From IMG/VR virus record IMGVR_UViG_3300005265_000017, positions 1 through 40,984 of that record: a stretch of DNA of 40,984 nucleotides; one strand, 5' to 3'. Position numbers and translations under genes: made by a program. The stretch is from a virus. Positions 17,927 through 26,611 of the stretch are shown piece by piece; position 1 is the stretch's first letter; each line of letters opens with the position of its first letter. The notes beneath the pieces are model-generated. The model saw only the letters and a list, made by a program, of their open reading frames with translations, was not told where the DNA came from and ran no database searches.

Positions 17927-17955
17927 AAAAAAAGAGCCCCCAGTTTCCTGGGGGC
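17927..17955 (-). terminator. Rho-independent terminator for the minus-strand RNR block
   Basis: An 8-bp perfect stem (17936-17943 with 17948-17955, GC-rich, TTTC loop) is flanked by seven A at 17927-17933. Read on the minus strand this is a GC-rich hairpin followed by GCTCTTTTTTT, a textbook intrinsic terminator ending the transcript that begins at the resolvase. A second weaker hairpin (17960-17964 with 17971-17975) precedes it. On the + strand there is a hairpin but no U tract. Confidence 0.85.
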
Positions 17956-17965
17956 CGATGCCACG

Positions 17966-18175
17966 TTAGAGTGGCGTATCCAATCCAGACATTTCAGTAG
18001 GAATCAGAATGCCGTCAGCGTTGCGCTTGAAGAGAACACGTACGGCTGGAGCGTTCCCTATACACACGTCGCAGAATCCTCCCGCAGGTTTTCCCTTGTG
18101 TGTGAATTCCAGGGAGTCGGGTCCCATCTCGTTGTCGCAGTCTTCGTTGGAACATTTGGTGGGGTCTTGGCTCAT
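17966..18175 (-). CDS. Small zinc-finger-like protein downstream of RNR
   Basis: A 69-residue protein. The ATG at 18175 is chosen because an AAAGGAG site lies just upstream, overlapping the RNR stop; an in-frame ATG at 18193 would start inside the RNR gene. Four Cys in two pairs (KCSNEDC near residues 7-12 and FCDVC near 34-37) suggest a single zinc site. It probably is co-transcribed and coupled with RNR, and the transcript ends at the adjacent terminator. Function unknown. Confidence 0.6.
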   Translation of the reverse strand: MSQDPTKCSNEDCDNEMGPDSLEFTHKGKPAGGFCDVCIGNAPAVRVLFKRNADGILIPTEMSGLDTPL

Positions 18176-18186
18176 TACTATCTCCT

Positions 18187-20853
18187 TTAGCTGCATACTC
18201 CGCTCGAGTACGCGCAGTTACTACAGAACCAGCAGGTTCCTGATTTACGCAAGAGTTCTCCACATTGTGGGCATGGGTTAGCGTTGATATCGAATGGAGC
18301 ATTCTCGGTTTCAACTGCGGGAGGAATGGTAGAGATAATCTGCAATCCTTCCGTTCTTGGTTGCAGATGTTTTTTCCGCAGGAATTGAGCGATGTAATCC
18401 AGTATCGATGTTGCCATGTGGATTTCACGATGTGCAGTAGGTCCTGCGGGTTCGAATTTAGTGCCCTCCATGTGAGCTAGCAGTACGTCAAGAGGGATTC
18501 CGTACTGGAGAGATTTGGAGAAGAGAATAAAGTAGTTGTCGAGAAGACCGTGAACGGTTGCTCCCGGATTTGCTACGCGTACGAATACTTCGATGAGATT
18601 ACCATTTTCAGGGTCGTATCCCTCATGGATAAATCCTTCGGTGCCGCTTATGGAGAACTTATGACAGTGGGCTTCCCTGTCGTTGGGGGGTTTCCTACGT
18701 GTTGGGACGCTATGTTCTTCTGCTTGTTTCCGTGCTTCTTGTACCCGCATGGGGGAGTCCATCTTACTGTCATCCCGGAAGATCGTGATACATTTAAGCC
18801 CGCTTTCCCATGCTTGCAGGAACACTTGTTCAACGTCCCTTACAGTTGCGTTGTGCGGCATGTTGAACGTCTTCGAAATAGCTCCGGACAAGAAAGGTTG
18901 GATGGCGGCAATCATTTTGATATGGCCGTCTATGGAGATACTCCGAGTTCCCGGGAGTTCATCATGGTGGGTAGTCAGCGCACAATCGAAAACAGGGAGA
19001 TCCTTGTCGTGTAGCGCGGAACCTTCTACATGGCCGTATTTAGCTATGTGGTTTTCTATCTCTTTTATTTCGCTATCCGTGTACTGTAGTTGCTGGAGGG
19101 CCTGGCGCACTAGACTATTCGAGTAAGCGAGTTCCCCTCCTCCCACGAGCTTCTTGTACTTGCGAAGCCCTACGTCGGGTTCAACTCCTGTTGTGTCACA
19201 GTCCATCATAAAAGAGATAGTACCGGTGGGTGCGAGGAGCGTAACTTGACAGTTCCTGAAACCAACCGGGGTTTCCACCGATTTTCGTCTACCAAACCCA
19301 ATGCCTAGTACATCCTGCCATACCTTAATGGCACTAGCGTGGATTCCTAGGTCGTCCTTGTCCACGCTCTTTGCGCTGGCGTAGTGTTGCAAGAGTACTG
19401 ATTCCATGGGGGCAGCGTTATCCTGGTACTTGGCGAAAGGAGCTAACTCTCCCGCGATTTCCATACTGGTACGATATGCCTGCGCAGTGAGAAGGCTTGT
19501 GATGTTCGCTGCGATATTACGTCCTTCGTCGCTGTCGTACGGGAGACCCCATGACATTAGTAAACCGCCTAGATTAGCGTACCCCAACCCTAGGGGGCGA
19601 TACTCACTACTATTCTTTTTTATGAGAGGTGTCGGGTACCCTGCGAGATCTACAATGATGTCTTGTGCGATAGTGAGTAGACGTACTACGTGCTTAAATT
19701 TAGCTGTATCAAATTCCCCATCGGAGGTTGCGAAACGATACAGGTTGATACTTGCTAAGTTACACGCGCTGTCGTTTAACCACATGAATTCGGAGCAGGG
19801 ATTGCTCGCTTCAATAGTCCCAGAGTTGGCGCAGGTATTCATGTTGTTGATCGTCGTATGGAACTGCATCCCGGGGTCTCCGCATTGCCACGCGCACTCG
19901 GCTATCTCGTGATAGAGTTCCTTTACGGATACCATATCCGTTACCATGCCGTCTGTTCGGTTATGCAGAGGCCATTCCGAGTCTTTGCGGTAGTGCATAA
20001 CATCGCGAACGCGTTTCATGAATTCATCGGTAACCCGTACGGAATTGTTGCCGCTCTGATGTTTGGCGTGGTTGTACGCGGTGTCGGGGTCATTGAAATC
20101 AACCTTCATGCCGGTAGACACGAGCCGTTCAACAATTTTTTCTTCGTTGGCTTTACATTGAATGAATTCGAGGATGTCCGGATGGTCTGCATTGAGAATG
20201 ACCATGCGGGCTGCGCGCCGGGTCTTACCTCCGCTAAGAATCACATTAGCGAAGGCGTCGTAGCCCTCCATGAAGGACACAGGACCGGATGCATGACCTC
20301 CTCCTCGGACTTTTTCGTTGGACCCACGAAGATTGGATATGTTGATACCGCTCCCTGAGCCCTCCTTGAATATCATTGCGGAGACTTTAGCCACGTCCAT
20401 GATAGATTCCATACTGTCTTCGATGCTGTTGATGAAGCACGCAGAACATTGGGGATCTTTAACTCCAGGGACACCCAAGTTAAACCATACGGGGCTGTTG
20501 AATGAGGCCATCTGGTGAAGGAGTACGTATCGGAGTTCCTCTGCGAATATGTCACCGTTTACGCTATCGAAATATCCCTGTTGTTCTCCGCTGATAGTAA
20601 GAGCTTTTACGACGCGTTCAATAATTTCACGTAAGCTGGTTTCTTTCTCGTCGGAAGTATGGGATTCCCGAAAGTATTTGTTAGCGGTTATGCGGCGTGC
20701 AATAGGAGACCAAGTAGACGGAAATTCGGCGTGAGGGCAGTGATAAGTAATGCGGTTTTTGTTATCTTTGACGATGACTTCTGTGGTTTCCCAGGTGACG
20801 TTGTCGTAGACACTTTGTCCTTCGCTCGAGAGAACGCGAGAGAACTCTAGCAT
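18187..20853 (-). CDS. nrdJ: Ribonucleotide reductase, adenosylcobalamin-dependent (class II, NrdJ-like)
   Basis: An 888-residue protein with a strong GAGGAGG site before ATG 20853. It reduces ribonucleotides to deoxyribonucleotides using adenosylcobalamin. Family hallmarks seen: 'SFNSPVWFNLG' and 'QCSACF' near residues 117-138, 'EGSGSGINISNLRGS', 'NPCSEFMW' (thiyl-radical Cys with the N-C-E triad), 'CNLASINL', 'APTGTISFMMDCDTTGVEP', and a C-terminal domain ending in a Cys-rich tail with CPQC and CSNC pairs. No NrdB-type radical subunit gene is nearby, as expected for class II. It sits 10 bases after the resolvase gene on the same strand. The enzyme would depend on host or salvaged B12. Confidence 0.92.
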   Translation of the reverse strand: MLEFSRVLSSEGQSVYDNVTWETTEVIVKDNKNRITYHCPHAEFPSTWSPIARRITANKYFRESHTSDEKETSLREIIERVVKALTISGEQQGYFDSVNGDIFAEELRYVLLHQMASFNSPVWFNLGVPGVKDPQCSACFINSIEDSMESIMDVAKVSAMIFKEGSGSGINISNLRGSNEKVRGGGHASGPVSFMEGYDAFANVILSGGKTRRAARMVILNADHPDILEFIQCKANEEKIVERLVSTGMKVDFNDPDTAYNHAKHQSGNNSVRVTDEFMKRVRDVMHYRKDSEWPLHNRTDGMVTDMVSVKELYHEIAECAWQCGDPGMQFHTTINNMNTCANSGTIEASNPCSEFMWLNDSACNLASINLYRFATSDGEFDTAKFKHVVRLLTIAQDIIVDLAGYPTPLIKKNSSEYRPLGLGYANLGGLLMSWGLPYDSDEGRNIAANITSLLTAQAYRTSMEIAGELAPFAKYQDNAAPMESVLLQHYASAKSVDKDDLGIHASAIKVWQDVLGIGFGRRKSVETPVGFRNCQVTLLAPTGTISFMMDCDTTGVEPDVGLRKYKKLVGGGELAYSNSLVRQALQQLQYTDSEIKEIENHIAKYGHVEGSALHDKDLPVFDCALTTHHDELPGTRSISIDGHIKMIAAIQPFLSGAISKTFNMPHNATVRDVEQVFLQAWESGLKCITIFRDDSKMDSPMRVQEARKQAEEHSVPTRRKPPNDREAHCHKFSISGTEGFIHEGYDPENGNLIEVFVRVANPGATVHGLLDNYFILFSKSLQYGIPLDVLLAHMEGTKFEPAGPTAHREIHMATSILDYIAQFLRKKHLQPRTEGLQIISTIPPAVETENAPFDINANPCPQCGELLRKSGTCWFCSNCAYSSGVCS

Positions 20854-20863
20854 TTCAGCCTCC

Positions 20864-21463
20864 TCAAATATTTAGGGTTCTGTCGTTGATAGCTTGTTTG
20901 CGCTTCTTTTGAGACATCTCCCTTATACCCCGGATTGCCTCTAATTGTTTGCGTGTAAATGGTTGTGTTCGTTCAAAGGGTTCGTCAATGGCTAGCGCGA
21001 GTTCAGCTAACCAGGCGGCATCGGCCTCGTCTTCTCTTACGATACCCCAGTTAGGTTGCGCGGCTACTATCATTTTATCTTTAGTAGCGTGTCCTGTACC
21101 TGTTGCAAATTTTTTAAGAGATGTAGGCGGAGCTTCGATAGGTGTAGCGAGTGCTATGTCGGCTAATAGGAGGCGTAATACCCCCCTTACCTCTCCTAAT
21201 TTATCGGCCTGGTTTACACTGTAAAGGGAAGGGCCTTCAATAGCCCCCAGAATAATCGGGGTTTGTCCAAACTCCTGAATAAAGGCTTGTGCGCCGTCCC
21301 TCAATTTCTGTAACCGCAGAGATTCGTCCATTCGAGGGGATGTGGTTAAACGGCGTGTACGGCGGATGAAGGGACCGCCAGGAGGGCAAGTGATAATCGC
21401 AATTCCGGTGCTTGAAATAGACGGGTCGATTCCTACGTAGCTTCTTGACCTAAACGTTTGCAT
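20864..21463 (-). CDS. RuvC-like Holliday junction resolvase
   Basis: A 199-residue protein of the RuvC/RNase H fold. Acidic catalytic residues are visible in order: D13 in 'VGIDPSISSTG', E76 in 'AIEGPSLYS', and D145/D148 in 'EDEADAAWLA'. The basic pair K128/K130 in 'TKDKMIV' matches the lysines before the last motif in RuvC. It cleaves four-way junctions, probably resolving replication intermediates before packaging. Only a weak AGG site precedes ATG 21463. The last ~50 residues are Lys/Arg-rich. It is first in the minus-strand RNR block and diverges from the + gene at 21503 across 39 bases. Confidence 0.85.
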   Translation of the reverse strand: MQTFRSRSYVGIDPSISSTGIAIITCPPGGPFIRRTRRLTTSPRMDESLRLQKLRDGAQAFIQEFGQTPIILGAIEGPSLYSVNQADKLGEVRGVLRLLLADIALATPIEAPPTSLKKFATGTGHATKDKMIVAAQPNWGIVREDEADAAWLAELALAIDEPFERTQPFTRKQLEAIRGIREMSQKKRKQAINDRTLNI

Positions 21464-21502
21464 AGCCTACTATTTTTGGCAGACTTTAGCCGGAAGGTCA
21501 AT

Positions 21503-22162
21503 ATGGGATACGCCCAACTCACTATAGAGTATAAAAAACAAACTCCTCTTGCTGGGGTCTATTTAATGGAGACACTAGTTACGACTAGTGAGACATACCC
21601 CACTGAGCTCTACAAATGTCTGAAGGTAAAAAAGGGGTCCGCGGGTGTAGAAGAGGAACTTGTGGATGTCGTTACTGAGTCAGAGTTAACGAGCCTTGAC
21701 GAACTCCCCGCGAGTATTCGCGTCTTCAGTTCTCCTTATTTGAGTACGATGCCGGGGGGCACTCCGCAGGCACACGATATCATACGCATTCAAGTGATGC
21801 CCGATGTTTGGGAATACCTTTATGGGGCATCTCCCGGCACTGTGGATTACGAAGTTGTAACTGTAATAGATCCTAATACCGTTGTTGTTGACCAGGATTT
21901 CCCTGCGTTTGGCCGTGATTTGGGATTTCAGGTGTACCGGAGTACCACTCTGTACGTAGATGTACCTGACTCTGGATTGGCTAATCGAGACTATTCTGGA
22001 CTCGTGGGACTGTACTTTCGAGCAACGTCCCACGGGGATAGTTTTTCCGATTATGACGCCGCGAATAACCGCTATGAATCCTTGAGAGCTAATGCCCAAT
22101 CTCTCGTGGATGCGTTAAACGACACAGACTTCGTGGGTGATACGCAGGAGACATACGCCTGA
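21503..22162 (+). CDS. Hypothetical phage protein, first of a coupled trio
   Basis: A 219-residue protein. ATG 21503 has a GGAAGG site; an in-frame ATG at 21458 would overlap the divergent resolvase start and lacks a good site. The protein is beta-rich in its first half (e.g. 'AQLTIEYKKQTPLAG', 'DYEVVTVIDPNTVVVDQDF') and ends in a helical, Asp-rich segment. No catalytic motif is visible. Its TGA overlaps the ATG of the next gene, so the three genes of this trio are translationally coupled. A virion or virion-assembly role is likely from style and strand, but not shown. Confidence 0.65.
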   Translation: MGYAQLTIEYKKQTPLAGVYLMETLVTTSETYPTELYKCLKVKKGSAGVEEELVDVVTESELTSLDELPASIRVFSSPYLSTMPGGTPQAHDIIRIQVMPDVWEYLYGASPGTVDYEVVTVIDPNTVVVDQDFPAFGRDLGFQVYRSTTLYVDVPDSGLANRDYSGLVGLYFRATSHGDSFSDYDAANNRYESLRANAQSLVDALNDTDFVGDTQETYA

Positions 22163-22533
22163 TGAGTGTTAAGATCGAGATACACCAAGTGCGTTCAGTC
22201 GTTGAAGGGCCTCTTTACCGTGTAAATACCTCAGTGGTTCACGCTATAGGGATTGATCGGGGCATCTTTGTGTTTCGGATGGACACCCAAGAGTTTTCCC
22301 ATGTTGCTACTACGTGGGACATGGAGAACTACCCGGATAATCTCGCGGAAGCTCAAGCAACTCCTTTTGAATTCTACAGACAGACATCTTGTGTAAAGGA
22401 TTACGAGGATGCGGAAGTGGCCACACAGTTTGCTGCGTATACTCGAAGTCGTATCGACTGGTTAGCTAAACAGTATGCTATCATGCAAGAGGAGTTCGTA
22501 GGCGAGGGTGACTACGAGTATGTGAGCGGCTAA
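22162..22533 (+). CDS. Hypothetical phage protein, paralogue of the next gene's N-terminus
   Basis: A 123-residue protein coupled on both sides (one-base overlaps). It reads 'GIFVFRMDTQEFSHVATTWD' in the middle, then a helical segment 'RSRIDWLAKQYAIMQEEF'. The same order of strand then helix occurs in the first ~130 residues of the next gene ('SIFVYAISTADTPASDEFKRVAS', then 'ASRINELIRTWIAYRDEF'), suggesting tandem duplication. The function is unknown; it has no signal peptide or membrane segment. Confidence 0.6.
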   Translation: MSVKIEIHQVRSVVEGPLYRVNTSVVHAIGIDRGIFVFRMDTQEFSHVATTWDMENYPDNLAEAQATPFEFYRQTSCVKDYEDAEVATQFAAYTRSRIDWLAKQYAIMQEEFVGEGDYEYVSG

Positions 22534-23408
22534 TGGAACACACCAATATAATACAGCAGGGGTATGCCTACAATGTAGGCGACGGTACTGTAGAATATAA
22601 GCTAGAGACTACTGTAGACACACAAGGAGAGCTACCTACTCGGAGTATCTTTGTCTACGCGATATCCACCGCGGACACCCCCGCCTCCGATGAATTCAAG
22701 CGCGTGGCTAGCGTTGCAGACCTCACAGACTTAGTAGCAGACCGAGATGCAGCTATTGCCGCTGACGCTACGGAATACCGCTCTAGCTACAGTACCGTAA
22801 GTTACAAGGGGATAGATGTTGCGCGGCAGGCTAAGACCCTTTTAGCCTCTCGTATTAACGAGCTGATTCGTACCTGGATAGCTTATCGGGATGAGTTCCA
22901 GGTGGACGATGATGTTACGCAGTACTTCCCCACTGCGAGTACGACCGAAGAAGAGCAGCTTGCGAGTGCGTATAAAGACGCTAAAGATGCCCGAATCGAA
23001 AAAGAAGATGAGGTCACTGCTAAAGACGCGGAGATTGCCGTAGCGGAAGCTGAAGCCGAAGCCGCTGCGGATATCATACAGATCTATGAGAATGAGGTGG
23101 ACTTTAGTAGTACCGTACTCAACGGAGAATTTAACACTTATTATGGGTTGATTTCGGTAGAGGGGAGTGGAGCAGAGACTTACCGGTTAAATACATTGTT
23201 GGTTTCTTTCGCGAACTTCCGTGCTAATGCTAGTTCGAATCTTGCCCAGTGGAAGAACACTAAACAGATACGAGACAACAATGTTGCGGATCTGACTACG
23301 CAAAAGGCGCAGTTAGATGCGGAGTTGACCGCCGCCCAGGCAGCGGAGGACGCCGCATTAGCGGCGGTCCTCGCGATCTGCCCGGACTTCGATCCTGAAT
23401 TTGTTTAA
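22533..23408 (+). CDS. Hypothetical phage protein with long coiled coils
   Basis: A 291-residue protein. Residues 1-130 look paralogous to the preceding 123-residue protein. Residues ~140-185 form an Ala/Glu/Lys-rich coiled coil ('KEDEVTAKDAEIAVAEAEAE'), and a second coiled coil covers ~255-282. Between them is a short 'GEFNTYYGLISVEGSG' beta stretch. The layout suggests an elongated structural or assembly protein. Its stop at 23408 abuts the stop of the convergent minus-strand gene at 23409, leaving no room for a terminator. Confidence 0.6.
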   Translation: MEHTNIIQQGYAYNVGDGTVEYKLETTVDTQGELPTRSIFVYAISTADTPASDEFKRVASVADLTDLVADRDAAIAADATEYRSSYSTVSYKGIDVARQAKTLLASRINELIRTWIAYRDEFQVDDDVTQYFPTASTTEEEQLASAYKDAKDARIEKEDEVTAKDAEIAVAEAEAEAAADIIQIYENEVDFSSTVLNGEFNTYYGLISVEGSGAETYRLNTLLVSFANFRANASSNLAQWKNTKQIRDNNVADLTTQKAQLDAELTAAQAAEDAALAAVLAICPDFDPEFV

Positions 23409-24764
23409 CTAGTATTTGCCGTAAATTTTCCGGTCTTTATGTTCTGTTTGGGAGATGTAGTGAAAGGTTTCCCAGTGAGAATACACTTGTTCTAGTGTAC
23501 TAGCTTCGGCCCTGAACCAGGTTTCTCTGCGTTGTCCCTCCATGTAGAAGTGTGCCCGTAGTTCATCCCGATAACTCTGTGTAATTCCCAATAGCGGATA
23601 TGTTGTTCTACGCCACTTCCCTCGATTTGTGGGGCTTCGGTAGAAACGGGCAAGTTCGATTAGCACAGCTTTGAGTTCTGGGTTGATGGGGAGTTCTAGT
23701 GTGGGGGTGTGGTCTTCCCCGTATTCAAGAATGAATGCTTCAGCTTCTGTAAAGTTATCGAAAAATTCTATGTCCTTCCACGGGAGGGTATGTCGGTGTA
23801 CCCCGAAAAGGAGAGACGATCCTCTAGGATTTTTCCAACCTATCCCGAAAGTTGTCCAATAGATACACCGCCGGTATCGTTTATTCAGCTTGTAGGAATT
23901 AGCTAACAGGAATGCCAGTTCTTCATCAGTGAAGGGTATGTGTACTCTGCGCAGGATTTCGACTGTTGCGTCTCCTGCGGTTTTCGGATAGGGCCCATCA
24001 CACCATCTCCGAGTATCCCGACTTCGTTGGTCGTGACACGTTTCTCGAACAAAACACTGTGAGCACGCCTCTTTTTCGAATCGACGGAATCGTGTTTGTT
24101 CTTTACGTCCTTTCGAGATTTGCTCAGATTTATAGTCGATAACGCCGAAGTCATGCCAACCTGACGGGCGAAAGGTATTCCCGAAATCTTCTGCGAGAGT
24201 GAGCCGGGGACTGAGGTAGGTGAATCCTCCTATTTTTGTTTTTCGGTTTTTGAGTTTGCTTATGAGATCTGCTGCGGTTATTTCGCTGCTACGTAGGCGT
24301 TTGAATATACAGTCTTTGGGATTGTCTTCTTCTTCTTCATAACACCGCCTACATCCTAAAATGGACTTTTGAGGGAGCAAGCAACTGTAGTAAACGTCGT
24401 GAAGGTTGATTTCTTGAATCCCGTTTTCGGGGGTATGTACAACTGCTGTAGTATGTTTATCTGCGCGTTCTAGAAGCTCCAAAAGTTCGGACCCTACGTC
24501 AGTATGTAGTTTCCACCCGACATATGTAGCGTCTTCGCCCGATGCGAATTCCTCCCGGGAGAGCATATGAGTCCCGGGAATGAGTTCTTGTAGTACAGGG
24601 TCGTGCAGAATGAGATGCTGTGTTGCGGGGTCTAAGATCTCAGGGTCGTTAGATCGAGAAACAAACAACAAAACAGCTGGGCAATCTCCCGAATGCCATT
24701 GACGTTGGTTTCGCGCGTCATCGTGGATAGCCACAGTAAATAGTTTATCTGGAGTTTCAAGCAT
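23409..24764 (-). CDS. Unrecognised Cys-rich protein encoded after the reverse transcriptase
   Basis: A 451-residue protein. ATG 24764 lies inside the end of the RT gene (8-base overlap) and has an AGGAGG site. Two cysteine groups are visible: C138, C141 and C152 ('GCRRC...DC') and C234, C237, C243 and C255 ('ACSQCFVRETC' then 'RRWC'). The second has C-x2-C-x5-C spacing, the same as the last three Cys of WhiB-type 4Fe-4S proteins, so a metal or Fe-S site is plausible. The C-terminal ~200 residues are rich in aromatic and basic residues with no motif I know. Sharing an operon with an RT, it may be an RT partner or effector. It is the last gene of the minus-strand run. Confidence 0.6.
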   Translation of the reverse strand: MLETPDKLFTVAIHDDARNQRQWHSGDCPAVLLFVSRSNDPEILDPATQHLILHDPVLQELIPGTHMLSREEFASGEDATYVGWKLHTDVGSELLELLERADKHTTAVVHTPENGIQEINLHDVYYSCLLPQKSILGCRRCYEEEEDNPKDCIFKRLRSSEITAADLISKLKNRKTKIGGFTYLSPRLTLAEDFGNTFRPSGWHDFGVIDYKSEQISKGRKEQTRFRRFEKEACSQCFVRETCHDQRSRDTRRWCDGPYPKTAGDATVEILRRVHIPFTDEELAFLLANSYKLNKRYRRCIYWTTFGIGWKNPRGSSLLFGVHRHTLPWKDIEFFDNFTEAEAFILEYGEDHTPTLELPINPELKAVLIELARFYRSPTNRGKWRRTTYPLLGITQSYRDELRAHFYMEGQRRETWFRAEASTLEQVYSHWETFHYISQTEHKDRKIYGKY

Positions 24765-25932
24765 TGTTCGTTCCCTCCTGGAACAGGGCTACTGCGGGTT
24801 TGAATTCCAGCATCAACTTCTCTCCCTTGTAGGGATTGATCTGTGAGATGTAATTTATTTTGCCGCGTAACCATGTTAGGAGCGCGCCGCCGGAGGGTTG
24901 TCCCGCTCGTTCTGCTTGGGAGTCAAACCCATGCACCAGGCAGTTATGTGTTATTGCTCTTACCCTCCGGTATTCTGCATCAGGGATGTTGGGCTTCTGG
25001 TTAAATACAGTCCCCAGGAGGCGTCTGCCGTAGTACCCGTGAGCTATCCTCGTTTTGTCTGGGTTTACTCGATAACCTACGCTGTGAACGATACTCCGGA
25101 TATCCGCGATGAAATTTTGCGTTTCCTCTTTGGTAAACGTTCTACCGCAGGTAAAGGAGAGATCGTCGCAGTACCTTGTATAGACCCATCTGTTAGGTCC
25201 CTCTAGTCCGTGGCATTCATTTTGGTTTTCTAAATAGCTGAGTATGCGTTGGTCTATCAGGCTATCTGCGACTAGATTGCATATCGCGCCAGACGCAGGC
25301 GAACCTTGCGGGACTCCCGATAGGTATTTGGGTATCCAAGTACCTTGAGGATATTTACCTCTATTTTTGTATTTAGGATTTGGAAAGTCCGTTACGGTGA
25401 GGAGATTAGCCAGGAGACCTGCGACGTCGTGGTTGTACCCAAGTTTCTTGAAGTAGTTTCTCACCATGGCGCGGCTTGTTGACGGAAAGAAGTCTTTCAG
25501 GTCCATGTGGACGTAGAGTCCTTTACGTGGGCAGTCATGACTTTTTGGTGTCTTGTCTCCTGCTTTTTCACAAATCTCACACGGCGGAATATGCTGGAGA
25601 ACTGCGTGGCGACAGGAAAGACCCTTTCGATACGCAGTTACGTGTTCTCCTAGCTGATCCTGAAGAGGGATGAGGTATTTCACATGAAGCTGCCGCAATA
25701 ACAGTTTCATGAGATCGGTAGGTGCGTGGATAATCCGATGTCCCTTTTTCTTTTTGGGAATCCTGTGGACCGTGTACATCTCGTCTTTGTTTTCGAGGAC
25801 GTACCACATGACCTTATTGCGGAACCCCAGGCTGAAAGCCAGGGAGCAATCATCGAATACGTAGGGAATCTCCTCGGGGATATCGGGAAGTTCGATGATT
25901 TCGATGGTTGTTTCGTTGAACCCCACGCTCAT
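24757..25932 (-). CDS. Retron-like reverse transcriptase with a Cys-rich insertion
   Basis: A 391-residue RNA-directed DNA polymerase. Motifs in order: 'RIPKKKKGHRIIHAP' (~57-71), 'AYRKGLSCRHAVLQH' (100-114, the FxxGxS...NAxxH region), catalytic 'MDLKDFFPS' (D144), 'GVPQGSPASG' (206-215), 'YCDD' (254-257), 'NPDKTRIA' (~290) and 'RRLLGTVFNQ' (303-312, where retrons have VTG), then 'LRGKINYISQINP'. This order and the PQGSP motif 4 fit retron/G2-intron-related RTs and not diversity-generating RTs (which carry SQ). There is no maturase or endonuclease domain. Between H114 and D144 lie ~20 extra residues with C118, C121, H132 and C134, a possible zinc knuckle. The start has a GGAGGTGA site and overlaps the upstream gene by 4 bases. 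Role in the phage unknown. Confidence 0.88.
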   Translation of the reverse strand: MSVGFNETTIEIIELPDIPEEIPYVFDDCSLAFSLGFRNKVMWYVLENKDEMYTVHRIPKKKKGHRIIHAPTDLMKLLLRQLHVKYLIPLQDQLGEHVTAYRKGLSCRHAVLQHIPPCEICEKAGDKTPKSHDCPRKGLYVHMDLKDFFPSTSRAMVRNYFKKLGYNHDVAGLLANLLTVTDFPNPKYKNRGKYPQGTWIPKYLSGVPQGSPASGAICNLVADSLIDQRILSYLENQNECHGLEGPNRWVYTRYCDDLSFTCGRTFTKEETQNFIADIRSIVHSVGYRVNPDKTRIAHGYYGRRLLGTVFNQKPNIPDAEYRRVRAITHNCLVHGFDSQAERAGQPSGGALLTWLRGKINYISQINPYKGEKLMLEFKPAVALFQEGTNNA

Positions 25933-26597
25933 GCGTCACCTCCTATCTCTTCGATAGACCGCATGCTGTTGCGGAAAAGGTCACTGTCGAGGGGGAGTTC
26001 TGATTCGATCTGCTCCCTGCACTTGTGTGTCCCGGGGGAACATTCCCCAGTATGAAATTGCGGGAGACATTTACAGGCAGCGCATAAGAGTGGGATAACT
26101 CTATTGGGGGTGTGGAAAGCAATCTGGGGCATGGATACCTGGTTGTTATGCCCCCGTTGGATTGCCCGGGTCATCAGGTATACGACTTCGGATGCGTACG
26201 GATTTTTGAAGTTCTTAGTATCTCGGTACTTACTTTTGACGTGGGTGGGGACAATCATGGTCCACCCTTTGGGGTTGCGTACAAGGTTACGATCCTGGAA
26301 GTTATCCTGGGCGCGGCCCGGCGACCCCGCACGCCGGTTATCATCACGAATAACGGTGGATTCACGAATGTCGGATACGTTCAAGGAATTTAATGCATGT
26401 AGCAGGTCTTTTGTGAGAGGCATGGAAAGGTAATAGCGGAATGTTTTTCGGAAGATGGGAGCTATCTTGGTGCGTACCAGATAGACCCGGTCGTAGGGAA
26501 AGTAGTCGTATGCGGGACGTGTTTTTGTGTGTCTAAGTTTGCGTTGCGCTATTTTGACACAGATAACGGAGTCCCGTTTTGCCTGCGTAGCCTGCAT
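25929..26597 (-). CDS. Unrecognised basic Cys-rich protein upstream of the RT
   Basis: A 222-residue basic protein with an AAGGAGA site before ATG 26597. Its end overlaps the RT start (ATGA), so the two are coupled. The N-terminal ~60 residues are Arg/Lys/Tyr-rich, as in nucleic-acid binders. Residues 172-193 hold C172, C175, C177, C186 and C193 with H182 and H191 nearby, a likely zinc-binding module. No family is recognised. In retrons the RNA gene occupies this place; here a protein gene does. It may bind RNA or DNA for the RT, which is inference from charge and position. Confidence 0.6.
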   Translation of the reverse strand: MQATQAKRDSVICVKIAQRKLRHTKTRPAYDYFPYDRVYLVRTKIAPIFRKTFRYYLSMPLTKDLLHALNSLNVSDIRESTVIRDDNRRAGSPGRAQDNFQDRNLVRNPKGWTMIVPTHVKSKYRDTKNFKNPYASEVVYLMTRAIQRGHNNQVSMPQIAFHTPNRVIPLLCAACKCLPQFHTGECSPGTHKCREQIESELPLDSDLFRNSMRSIEEIGGDA

Positions 26598-26611
26598 AGC
26601 TTCTCTCCTTG

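Noticed and set aside
18550-19014. 154-codon open frame on the + strand across the RNR gene
   Set aside because: Shadow frame opposite a well-conserved reductase; no ribosome binding site and no sensible protein pattern.
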